Shown one piece after another: positions 55,933-64,000 of a stretch of DNA of 64,000 nucleotides (position 1 is the first letter of the stretch; each line of letters starts with the position of its first letter). The DNA comes from Actinomyces sp. Marseille-P3109 (GTDB lineage Bacteria; Actinomycetota; Actinomycetes; Actinomycetales; Actinomycetaceae). Location of the stretch: positions 2,978,019 through 3,042,018 of the forward strand of contig NZ_OOHN01000008.1 of NCBI RefSeq assembly GCF_900323545.1, in the 5' to 3' direction. The notes under the pieces are model-generated. The model did no database searches, was not told the origin of the DNA, and saw nothing but the letters and a program-made list of their open reading frames with translations. A program made the position numbers and the translations under genes.

Positions 55933-57042
55933 GTGTACCACGCCGTGAGCCGCCAGCAGGCGGGAGGAAGGACGGGGCCGGACGTGCACCTGACCATCGC
56001 GATGCTCACCTACCGCCGCAACGAGTACCTGGCGCAGGTCATCCCCCAGCTGCTGTCGCAGGCCGACGACGTCTCCGGGCCGGAGACAACGGCGGGCGTC
56101 CTCATCGTGGACAACGATCCGCAGGCCGGTGCGCGGGCCGTCGTCGAGGCGGCCAGGGCGGCCCTGACCGGCGAGCCGTCGGAGCCGTCGGGGCCGTCCG
56201 GGGAAGCTGATCCGGCTGATTCGGCTGCGACATCGAGGCTGGTCTACGTCCATGAGCCCGAGCCGGGGATCGTCGCCGGACGCAACCGCGCCCTGAGCGA
56301 GGCCCGTGGCTCCGACGCCCTCATCTTCATCGACGATGACGAGATCCCCTCGCCGGGCTGGCTCCAGGCCCTCGTGAGTACCTGGCGCGCCCAGGGCTGC
56401 GCCGCGGTCACCGGCCCCACGCCACCGACCTTCGAGGTCGCCCCCTCCCCGTGGGTCACCGCCTCAGGCGCCTTCGACTCCTGGGAGGCCGCCGACGGCG
56501 CCCAGGTGCGCAGCGCCGACACCGGCAACCTGCTCCTGGACCTGGGCGTCGTCGAGCGCCTGGGACTGCGCTTCGACCCGCGCTATGGGCTCACCGGCGG
56601 AGAGGACTCCCTCTTCACCCGTCAGCTCACCCGCGCCGGAGGTGTCATCCGCTTCGCGGCCGGGGCGGTCGTCACCAAGCGCGTGCCCGCAGCCCGCGCC
56701 AGGCGCGCCTGGGTGCTGGAGCGCTCCCTGCGCTCGGGCTCGTCCTGGGCCCGGGTGCGTATCGACACGGTCGGGCACGCCGGCGATGGTGCGTCCGGGA
56801 GGCTCGCGCGTCTCAGGCTGCGCCTGGGCTACGGCGCCAAGGGACTGGCCAAGGCCGGTATCGACGCGGCACGTGCCGGCGTGGCCCGCATCCGCGGCGA
56901 TGTGCCCGCGCAGGCCCGCTACGAGGTCTCCTCACGCGGGGGACTGGGCATGGTCGTGGGCGCGCTGGGCGGGCACGTGCGCGAGTACGGCCGCCCGCGC
57001 AGCCGGCGGAGTGCGGCGCAGGCGGGAAGGAGGAACGCATGA
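55933..57042 (+). CDS. Glycosyltransferase family 2
   Basis: 369 residues. The GT-A start is HLTIAMLTYRRNEYLAQVI. FIDDDEIPSPGWLQALV holds the DxD-type nucleotide-sugar site, and LTGGEDSLFTRQLTRAGG (near 220) is shared with the next gene. A basic C-terminal region may bind the membrane. It is a tandem paralogue of the following gene, overlapping it by ATGA. Confidence 0.88.
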   Translation: MYHAVSRQQAGGRTGPDVHLTIAMLTYRRNEYLAQVIPQLLSQADDVSGPETTAGVLIVDNDPQAGARAVVEAARAALTGEPSEPSGPSGEADPADSAATSRLVYVHEPEPGIVAGRNRALSEARGSDALIFIDDDEIPSPGWLQALVSTWRAQGCAAVTGPTPPTFEVAPSPWVTASGAFDSWEAADGAQVRSADTGNLLLDLGVVERLGLRFDPRYGLTGGEDSLFTRQLTRAGGVIRFAAGAVVTKRVPAARARRAWVLERSLRSGSSWARVRIDTVGHAGDGASGRLARLRLRLGYGAKGLAKAGIDAARAGVARIRGDVPAQARYEVSSRGGLGMVVGALGGHVREYGRPRSRRSAAQAGRRNA

Positions 57043-58091
57043 GCCGGCTGACGATCGCCATCCCCACCTTCCGGCGTCCTGAGGACCTCACGCGGGCCGT
57101 CGGCGGGGTCCTGGAGCAGGCCGGTGAGCTGGTCGATGGCCTGAGCGCCGAGGCCTGCGATCCTGAGGGCGACGCGGCGGGCGCGACGGACACGGGCAGG
57201 ACTGCAGGCGAGACCGTCTCCGACGTCGAGGTCCTCGTCATCGACAACGACGCGCAGGGCTCCGGGCGCGAGGCCGCCCTCTCCGCCGCTGCCACCGCCG
57301 GGGTGCCGGTGCGCACCCCCTCGGAGGATCGGGTGGAGCCGGGAGGCGTGAGCGTGCGCTACGTCGTCGAGGAGCGGCCCGGTGTGGCGGCGGTGCGCAA
57401 CCGCGCCCTTGATGAGACCACTGAGCGCGACCTGCTCATCTTCATCGACGACGACGAGGACCCCGAGCCCGGCTGGCTCGCCGCCCTCGTGGGGATGTGG
57501 GCCACGACCGGCTGCCAGGCGGTGGCCGGGCCCGTCATCCCGGTCTACGAGGTCGAGCCGGAGGAGTGGGTGCGCCAGGGGGAGTTCTTCGTGCGCAGGT
57601 CCTGGCCCACCGGCACGATCCGCCCGGTGGCGGCCTCCAACTGCCTGCTGCTGGATCTGAGGTTCGTGCGCCGGGCCGGGCTGCGCTTCGATGAGGCCTT
57701 CGGGGCCACCGGGGGAGAGGACACGCTCTTCACCCGCCAGCTGTGCGCCGCCGGCGGCGTCATCCGGTGGTGCGACGAGGCGCGCGTACGCGACCATGTC
57801 CCGGCCTCCCGGCTCACCCGCCCCTGGATCCTGCGCCGACAGCGGTCCCACGCCGCCACGTCGGTACGCGTCGAGCTGGTCCTGGCAGGAGGCGGGGCCC
57901 AGCCGGCCATTCGGGCCCGGGCCGCGGCCGGTGGTCTGGTGCGCATCGTCGTGGGCGGCCTGCGAACAGCCGGCGGAACGCTGATCGGCAACCCGAGGCA
58001 CGCCGCCAAGGGGGCCCGGCTGCTGGCCCGCGGCCGCGGCATCCTGGCGGCCAGCACCGGCGGCGGCGTCCACCGCGAGTACGACCACTGA
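57039..58091 (+). CDS. Glycosyltransferase family 2, tandem paralogue
   Basis: About 350 residues. ATG 57039 has GGAAGGAGGAA just upstream and overlaps the previous stop. Motifs are RLTIAIPTFRRPEDLTRAV, FIDDDEDPEPGWLAALV (DxD-type) and ATGGEDTLFTRQLCAAGGVI. It is the same subfamily as the upstream gene, so the two probably add successive or alternative sugars. Confidence 0.88.
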   Translation: MSRLTIAIPTFRRPEDLTRAVGGVLEQAGELVDGLSAEACDPEGDAAGATDTGRTAGETVSDVEVLVIDNDAQGSGREAALSAAATAGVPVRTPSEDRVEPGGVSVRYVVEERPGVAAVRNRALDETTERDLLIFIDDDEDPEPGWLAALVGMWATTGCQAVAGPVIPVYEVEPEEWVRQGEFFVRRSWPTGTIRPVAASNCLLLDLRFVRRAGLRFDEAFGATGGEDTLFTRQLCAAGGVIRWCDEARVRDHVPASRLTRPWILRRQRSHAATSVRVELVLAGGGAQPAIRARAAAGGLVRIVVGGLRTAGGTLIGNPRHAAKGARLLARGRGILAASTGGGVHREYDH

Positions 58092-58227
58092 GTGGCGGGT
58101 CTGCGATCAGGTCTGCCGGGCGGCCTCGGTCCGCGACGGCGGCGTCCGCCGCCTCCGGGCGCCATTGAGGAGCGTGCCGGTCCTGGCCGGCTATCTCGAG
58201 CTCGCTGGGCGGTTGCGTGCTCGGGCC

Positions 58228-58334
58228 GGGGACTGCGTTTCGTCTTGAGGACGTCCTTTCATCCAAGACGGCGACGTCCCGATCTCAGTCATCCTTGTGG
58301 AAATGCAGTCCCCGTGAGGAAAGTACGTCCTCAA
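58228..58334. other. Nested inverted repeats between convergent genes
   Basis: Outer 14-bp arms 58228-58241 / 58300-58313 (one G.T wobble), an inner 7-bp pair 58241-58247 / 58264-58270, the palindrome AGGACGTCCT at 58248-58257, and a further 10-bp pair TTGAGGACGT 58245-58254 / ACGTCCTCAA 58325-58334 that includes the stop of the polymerase-like gene. The pairings compete with each other. It could be a bidirectional terminator or a structured RNA. Confidence 0.45.
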
Positions 58335-59656
58335 CCCGCGTCGCCCGGTTCATCGTCGGCGTCCGGTGAGACCGCTTCGTGCAGAGCCGGTTGCAGCACC
58401 GCGGCTCCCAGCACGATCGGCAGGTAGGGCGGAAGCACCGTCCACGGCCCGATGAACACGTTCTGCACCACGGTCAGGGCCGCGAAGAACAGCCAGGGCG
58501 TGGCCTTGAGCCGCCCCAGGTCTCGCATCATCGCCGCCAGCGCCATCCCGGCGATGAGCAGCAGCAGGAGCGCGCCGGGGATCGATGCGGCCGCCCACAT
58601 GTCCATGACCCCCGAGTGCAGCTCGATACGGCCACCGAACATGAAGTTCTCGACGTAGCCGTTCTCCGGGTCGTAGCCCAGGGCCGCCATGCCCTGCTTG
58701 GCCACCCACAGGTCTTCGAAGCGGGGCTTGACGCCGGCGCCGTACCCCCAGGGGCGGTTGCGGAACAGGGCCCAGGAGGCGCCCAGCTCGGGGCGGGCGG
58801 ACAGGAGCAGACCCGCGGAGCTCGACGACTGGGCGATGGTCCGGTTCTGGGCGTCCTCACCCAAGGTCCCGGACTCCGAGGCGGCGACGACCCCGGCCAT
58901 CGCCACCACTCCCACGACCCCCAGGACGGCGATCTGCGAGACCGCCAGGCGTCGCGGGGTGGGCACGCGCCATCGCGCCCAGGACGCCAGGGCCTGCCAG
59001 ATGACCGTACCCAGGATGACGGCGAGGAATGCCAGGGTGGAGCGCGAGTCCGAGACGAGGAAGACGCCGCTCAGTCCCAGCAGGGCGACGATCTGCACCA
59101 GTCGGCGCCGGTTCGCCACGAGGCTGAGGACCATGATCGACACCGCCGCACCGATCCCGAACTTCCACGGGTTGGGACTGGTCTGAAGCAGCGACAGCGA
59201 GTCCAGGAACATGCCGAAGCCGACCGCCAGCGCCGCGCGCCGCACTCCCAGCCGGCGCGCCCCCCACACGAAGGCGGCCACCGCGCAGGGCACCGCCAGC
59301 AGGCTCAGGGTGGTGACGCGACGGGCCCAGGCCTCAACGATGAAGCTGCTCTCGGCCAGCAGGGACATGATGTAGGCCGTGCCCGCTGCCAGGATGGACA
59401 GCATGAGCAGCAGGGAGAACCGGCGCGCGTGGCGCACGGCCGTCCAGGTGACGGGGACCGAGGCGAGCGCGACGCAGTCACCGACGCTCAACGCGGCCGC
59501 CAGCTCGCGGCGCACCCCCAGGCACACCAGGAGGACGACGGCGATCGTCATCTCCAGCCTCCGCTGGGACGGCGGTGCCGGACTCGCCCCGGGAACAGCC
59601 TCCGACGACGTCTGCGGCCCGTCGTGAGCGGGGACCGGCGGCAAGGACTGGGCCAC
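58331..59656 (-). CDS. O-antigen ligase/polymerase-like membrane protein (Wzy-like)
   Basis: 441 residues with about 11-12 hydrophobic helices after a disordered N-terminal stretch of about 35 residues. A periplasmic loop lies near residues 275-340 (NRPWGYGAGVKPRF), as in Wzy_C/ligase proteins. It probably polymerises or ligates the glycan repeat unit. The GTG start lies 6 bp after the stop of the chain-length protein, so the two are cotranscribed. Assignment is by topology and context. Confidence 0.7.
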   Translation of the reverse strand: MAQSLPPVPAHDGPQTSSEAVPGASPAPPSQRRLEMTIAVVLLVCLGVRRELAAALSVGDCVALASVPVTWTAVRHARRFSLLLMLSILAAGTAYIMSLLAESSFIVEAWARRVTTLSLLAVPCAVAAFVWGARRLGVRRAALAVGFGMFLDSLSLLQTSPNPWKFGIGAAVSIMVLSLVANRRRLVQIVALLGLSGVFLVSDSRSTLAFLAVILGTVIWQALASWARWRVPTPRRLAVSQIAVLGVVGVVAMAGVVAASESGTLGEDAQNRTIAQSSSSAGLLLSARPELGASWALFRNRPWGYGAGVKPRFEDLWVAKQGMAALGYDPENGYVENFMFGGRIELHSGVMDMWAAASIPGALLLLLIAGMALAAMMRDLGRLKATPWLFFAALTVVQNVFIGPWTVLPPYLPIVLGAAVLQPALHEAVSPDADDEPGDAG

Positions 59657-59662
59657 GGCCGG

Positions 59663-60322
59663 TCAGGAGTCTTCCCGAGAGCGACGGCGCCCGATGATGA
59701 GCAGCGGGTCCTCGACCTTGTCCTGCGGGTTCTTCTGGCTCAGGAAGTACAGCAGGATGGCCATGACGGCGCCGGCGGCCAGGCCGATGGCGGCCCCGAT
59801 GAGCGCGGTGGACACGGCCGACAGGCTCGAGGGCGACGTGGGGGTCGCGGGGGAGTCGACCACCTTGAGGGTCGCGGTTGTGTTCCCCGGCTGCCCGGAG
59901 TTGGACAGATCACGGGCCACCGTGTCCAGGGCGGACAATTCGGCCTCGGCGATCCGGTGGGCGCGCTCGGGATCGGTGCTGGTGGCGCGGATCTCCACCA
60001 GTGTGGTGCCGGTCTTGCTCGTCACCGAGACGGACTTGCGCAGCTCCTGCTGGCTGATCCCAGTGGACTTGGAGACATCCGCGAAGGTGCTCTCCGAGGT
60101 CCCGATCTCCACCAGCGTCGGCATGATGGAGGTCAGGTAGTTGAAGGTGTTGGTGGGGTTGGCCTCACTGTTCTCCACGCTGAGGTTCGCGTTCGCCGTG
60201 GAGGTGTACTGCGCCGGCGTCAGCAGGCCGAAGACCAGGCCGATGATGGCGCCCAGCACGACGTGCATGACCACGAGGACTGCGTTCTTGCGCAGCGCGA
60301 TGATGAGGGTTTCCGGGTCCAT
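59663..60322 (-). CDS. Wzz-type chain-length determinant / polysaccharide co-polymerase
   Basis: About 219 residues. Two helices (about 18-38 and 170-195) flank an extracellular domain of about 130 residues with an N-terminal Wzz motif and LLTPAQYTSTANANLSV after the first helix. No C-terminal tyrosine kinase domain is present, so it resembles the YveK/CapA half. It probably sets glycan chain length with the Wzy-like protein. The start at ATG 60322 is chosen because the protein then begins MDPETLIIALRKN just before helix 1. Confidence 0.85.
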   Translation of the reverse strand: MDPETLIIALRKNAVLVVMHVVLGAIIGLVFGLLTPAQYTSTANANLSVENSEANPTNTFNYLTSIMPTLVEIGTSESTFADVSKSTGISQQELRKSVSVTSKTGTTLVEIRATSTDPERAHRIAEAELSALDTVARDLSNSGQPGNTTATLKVVDSPATPTSPSSLSAVSTALIGAAIGLAAGAVMAILLYFLSQKNPQDKVEDPLLIIGRRRSREDS

Positions 60323-60542
60323 GGGTTCCGTTTCGGTGATTGCGGGAGCAACAGAATAGCGTGCCCATCCGGGCACGAGCCGGGCGCGGGAAGTGAATCA
60401 CCTCGTTCCTGGGCACTTCTCAGCCCCCACTAGGTCTCGATACTCAAAGAATGCTCGTGCTCGCAGGACGGCCGATCGATGGGGACGTGATGAACCTGAC
60501 GGGAGTCAGGTCGGGTAGTCCTGAGTCGGACGGCGGCCCCGG

Positions 60543-61325
<783 letters not shown>

Positions 61326-61329
61326 GACC

Positions 61330-62604
61330 TCACCCCCTGCCGACCCGGCTGACCTGACGGCCGGCTCGACGACGCTCGGACCACTGGGCGAGGCGCGCCG
61401 AGGCCAGGGCTCCGGTGCGCCTCGCCAACCGGTGGCTGGGGGCCTCGATGTAGCGCTGGAACATCCAGGTCAGCAGCGCCGAGGCCGCCGGGGCCAGGAC
61501 GAGCAGCCACCACGGCGAGATCGACTGCGTCAGCAGCCGCAGAGAGACCACCACCGGCTCGTGCACCAGGTAGAGGGAGAAGGACATGAGCCCCAGGTAC
61601 TGCACCGTGCGCGAGCGCAACGGGCCGCGCAGGGCCCCGGCCCGCACCACGAGGTGAACCAGGTAGGCGGCCGCCGCCAGGGTGACCGCGTTGGCGACGC
61701 GCTGAGCCGCGTGGCTCTCCATCCCCGGCCACCAGGCCAGAGTGATGAGCAGCAAGCAGATCAGGGCCTGCGCCGTCGCCCAGGAGCGGGGGCTGTCTGG
61801 CACGGGGGAGGAGTTGTGCCCCCAGGCCCAGCCCATGACCGCGCCGACGGTGAAGACCGGCAGGTAGCTGCCCGAGCCGGGGCTGGCGGTGATGACCGGC
61901 ACGGCCAGGGCGGCCGCCACTGGCAACCAGGAGAGCCGCCACCGGGCGCACAGCGCGACCCCGAGGATCATCAGGGGGAGCACGAAGGAGAAGATCGCCT
62001 CGGCGTGAAGCGACCACAGGACCGTGTTGCGGTAGGCGTGCTTGGGAATGAGCAGGTACTCCATGAGCATCTGGCGCGCATCGAGACCCGTGGGGTGGGT
62101 GACGGTCATCCAATGGCCCAGTGCCGGATTGGCCGAGCGCGGAACGAGCAGCATCGCAATGACCGCGAAGGTGGTGGAGGCCGCCGCCGGCAGCCACAGG
62201 CGCACGAATCGCCGGGGGGCGTAGTCGACCCAGTCGAAGCGCCGCCCCTGGGCGTGCCGACGGGCCACCGGGTAGGTCAGGGCGACCCCGGACAGGACGA
62301 AGAAGATGAGAACGGCCTCGTGGCCGGCCCACAGCAGGTGGAGCGGGCTCTGGGTCAGGATCCGGTTGAACGTCCCGGTGGGTACGACACCGGGGCGAGC
62401 GCCGACCTCGGCCAGCGCCGGCACGGTCTCCAGGATGTGGTGGATGAGCACGACGACGGCGGCCAGTCCTCGCAGTCCGTCGAGCTCGATGAGCCTCACT
62501 GCCGCCGGCCGGTGAGGAGCGGGCGAGGAGGGAGGGGGAGAGGCCCCGCCCGACTGCGAAGTCCGATGAGTGTGGCATCGCCCCGCCTGCCTCAGCATTG
62601 GCAT
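61330..62604 (-). CDS. Acyltransferase family 3 (OafA/YrhL-like) membrane protein
   Basis: About 424 residues. RLIELDGLRGLAAVVVLIHH is the standard start of the Acyltransferase_3 domain with the catalytic His. About ten helices follow. These enzymes O-acetylate surface sugars or lipids, so it may modify the glycopolymer. The start is uncertain: the frame is open far upstream, but that crosses the tRNA. ATG 62604 leaves a Pro/Ser-rich leader; GTG 62499 would start 4 residues before the domain. Confidence 0.85.
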   Translation of the reverse strand: MPMLRQAGRCHTHRTSQSGGASPPPSSPAPHRPAAVRLIELDGLRGLAAVVVLIHHILETVPALAEVGARPGVVPTGTFNRILTQSPLHLLWAGHEAVLIFFVLSGVALTYPVARRHAQGRRFDWVDYAPRRFVRLWLPAAASTTFAVIAMLLVPRSANPALGHWMTVTHPTGLDARQMLMEYLLIPKHAYRNTVLWSLHAEAIFSFVLPLMILGVALCARWRLSWLPVAAALAVPVITASPGSGSYLPVFTVGAVMGWAWGHNSSPVPDSPRSWATAQALICLLLITLAWWPGMESHAAQRVANAVTLAAAAYLVHLVVRAGALRGPLRSRTVQYLGLMSFSLYLVHEPVVVSLRLLTQSISPWWLLVLAPAASALLTWMFQRYIEAPSHRLARRTGALASARLAQWSERRRAGRQVSRVGRG

Positions 62605-63035
62605 GGGTGCCTGTGAGCGAGTACGCAACGGCATTGAGCTGCAGCAGGCCGTGTCGGGGTGCGCGGGGGGACTGAGTTGCGTCGAAGGTGCCGAGCACGA
62701 CCGGGACGTGAGAGACTGTCCCGGCATCGCGCCCCTCGAGACTCGACTGGGGGGCTGGGACGCATCCTTCCGCCCTGGTGTAGCGGCAGCACGCAGGCCT
62801 TTGGAGCCTTGAGGCCCGGGTTCGAATCCTGGGGGCGGAGCGGCGTAGCATGAGGGTGTTGGGGTTCCCTCGCTCTCACTCCCATCGGCTGGCCCTTTGG
62901 CCGCCTGCGGGTCGCGCGCCATCCCGTCCGTCCATCCGTACCAGATCAGAAACCGTAGGAGTCCGTCCCCGTCTCCGTCCGGTCGCAAGCCGGATCCGTC
63001 GGGAGCCCGGGCGCGAACCTGTGAGAAGAGGACAC
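62605..63035. other. Region between acyltransferase and glmU
   Basis: 431 bp holding the tRNA-Gln gene at 62769-62840 and the leader of glmU. Apart from the tRNA I see no gene, integrase remnant or obvious repeat of the tRNA 3' end. Confidence 0.6.
62769..62840 (+). tRNA. tRNA-Gln (anticodon TTG)
   Basis: A 72-nt cloverleaf. Acceptor TCCGCCC pairs with GGGCGGA (discriminator G). The D stem is GTG/CAC, the anticodon loop CTTTGGA carries TTG at 62801-62803, and the T arm CCGGG-TTCGAAT-CCTGG is standard. The outermost anticodon-stem pair is C/T, a mismatch. CCA is not encoded. It lies directly before glmU. Confidence 0.93.
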
Positions 63036-64000
63036 GTGACCCCCACCGCACCCGCTGCCGTCATCGTCATGGCCGCAGGCAAGGGAACTCGTATGCGATC
63101 GGTCACCCCCAAGGTCCTGCACCGGATTGGCGGTCGCAGCCTTGTGGACCACGCCGTCACCGCCGCCAGGGGGCTCGAGCCCCAGCATCTCGTCGTCGTC
63201 GTGCGCCACGAGCGCGACGCCGTCGTCGCCCACCTCGCCGAGGTCGCCCCCGACGCCGTACCGGCCGACCAGGACGAGGTCCCCGGCACCGGACGGGCCG
63301 TCGCCTGCGGCCTGGCCTCCCTGCCCGAGGACCTCACCGGCCCCGTCGTCGTCACCAGCGGGGACGTTCCCCTCCTGGACACCGCCACCCTCCAGGCCCT
63401 GCTGGCCCAGCACACCGAGCGCGGTGACGCCGTCACCCTGCTGACCACCGAGCTGGATGACCCCAGCGGCTACGGGCGCATCGTGCGCGAGGCCGACGGC
63501 ACCGTCTCGGCCATCGTCGAGCAGCGCGACGCCACCGAGGCCCAGCGCGCCATCCGCGAGATCAACGCCGGCGTCTACGTCTTCGACGCCGCCCACCTGC
63601 GCGCCGCCCTGGCGACCCTGGGCACGGACAATGACCAGGGCGAGGTCTACCTCACCGACGTCGTCGCCCACGCTCACCGGGCGGGCCGGTCCACCAGTGC
63701 GCTGGTCGTCACCGACCACTGGCTCGTCGAGGGCTGCAACGACCGCGCCCAGCTCGCCGACCTCGGCGCCGAGCTCAACCGTCGCATCCTGCGCGACTGG
63801 ATGGCCCAGGGCGTCGGCGTCGTCGACCCGTCCTCCACCTGGGTGGACGTCACCGCCGAGCTCGCCCAGGACGTCACCCTCGAGCAGGGCGCCCTCGTGC
63901 GCGGAACCACCCGGATCGGTCAGGGCGCCCGCGTGGGCGCCTATGCGATCCTCACCGACGCCGTCATCCCGGCCGGCTGCGTCGTCGCACCCTTCAGCCA
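63036..64000 (+). CDS. glmU: Bifunctional GlmU (UDP-GlcNAc pyrophosphorylase / glucosamine-1-P acetyltransferase), 3' end outside window
   Basis: About 321 codons are visible and open to the window edge. AVIVMAAGKGTRMRS is the nucleotidyltransferase signature. PGTGRAVACGL, GDVPLLDTATLQALL and DDPSGYGRIVR follow, then EINAGVYVFD. A left-handed helix region has started (VDPSSTWVDVTAELAQDV). It makes UDP-GlcNAc for peptidoglycan and surface glycans. GTG 63036 has AGAGGA only 3-4 nt upstream; the in-frame GTG at 63021 is an alternative. The acetyltransferase half lies beyond the window. Confidence 0.95.
   Translation, partial: MTPTAPAAVIVMAAGKGTRMRSVTPKVLHRIGGRSLVDHAVTAARGLEPQHLVVVVRHERDAVVAHLAEVAPDAVPADQDEVPGTGRAVACGLASLPEDLTGPVVVTSGDVPLLDTATLQALLAQHTERGDAVTLLTTELDDPSGYGRIVREADGTVSAIVEQRDATEAQRAIREINAGVYVFDAAHLRAALATLGTDNDQGEVYLTDVVAHAHRAGRSTSALVVTDHWLVEGCNDRAQLADLGAELNRRILRDWMAQGVGVVDPSSTWVDVTAELAQDVTLEQGALVRGTTRIGQGARVGAYAILTDAVIPAGCVVAPFS

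Noticed and set aside
62605..63035. tRNA-Gln as an integration site of a mobile island
   Set aside because: No integrase, no transposase and no second copy of the tRNA 3' end seen in the window.
61330..63051. Acyltransferase starting at the most upstream possible codon (63051)
   Set aside because: The extension would run antisense through tRNA-Gln and is Pro/Ser/Arg-rich without homology. The catalytic domain begins near 62490.

Overview
The window is high-GC actinobacterial DNA, most like an oral Actinomyces of the A. oris/naeslundii group. The organism call is inference. It rests on gene order, GC-rich codon use, frequent GTG/TTG starts, a protein O-mannosyltransferase, Rpf proteins, and -10 boxes placed as in leaderless actinobacterial transcripts. 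The gene order pmt - rsmI - metG - tatD - rpf - rsmA - ispE - (interruption) - tRNA-Gln - glmU matches, in broad outline, the M. tuberculosis block around Rv1002c-Rv1018c.

Layout. (1) 1-4004: a secreted serine hydrolase, then a LysR regulator divergent from a DMT exporter and an NAD(P)-binding protein. (2) 4013-18872: housekeeping block with pmt, rsmI, pncA, a Pro/Gln-rich membrane protein, metG, tatD, two G5-domain peptidoglycan hydrolases (one a true Rpf), rsmA, ispE and an ABC-F ATPase. rsmA carries an exact 43-bp tandem duplication that shifts its frame and fuses it in frame with ispE. (3) 19023-38549: a phospho-signalling and cell-surface cluster. It has a Ser/Thr kinase with an extracellular FN3-like domain, three FHA proteins, a TgpA-type transglutaminase homologue lacking the catalytic Cys and His, DUF58, a MoxR ATPase and a 2103-residue Ig/FN3 surface protein. 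This resembles the bifidobacterial PFNA cluster (kinase, fn3, AAA ATPase, DUF58, transglutaminase), without a recognisable phosphatase. (4) 38546-62604: a surface glycopolymer locus. It has a priming sugar transferase, a TagD-like cytidylyltransferase, a flippase, a CDP-alcohol phosphotransferase, a fucosyltransferase-like protein, five other glycosyltransferases, Wzz-like and Wzy-like membrane proteins, an acyltransferase and a TetR regulator. Interleaved are two paralogous secreted propeller proteins, a lipoprotein and DAP dehydrogenase. (5) 62769-64000: tRNA-Gln and the 5' part of glmU.

How they may work together. The minus-strand run from 40437 to 24214 (priming transferase, cytidylyltransferase, giant FN3 protein, MoxR, DUF58, transglutaminase homologue, RDD-FHA) is joined by start/stop overlaps at six of its seven genes' boundaries except one 80-bp gap. 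It looks like one ~16-kb operon tying glycopolymer initiation to the kinase/FHA system. The convergently oriented kinase and two more FHA proteins (19636-24124) form the facing operon. The most interesting items are this coupled operon, the apparently dead transglutaminase, the duplicated GDHDGQTINGLPEDL motif in an FHA protein, the rsmA duplication, and the paired secreted propeller proteins.
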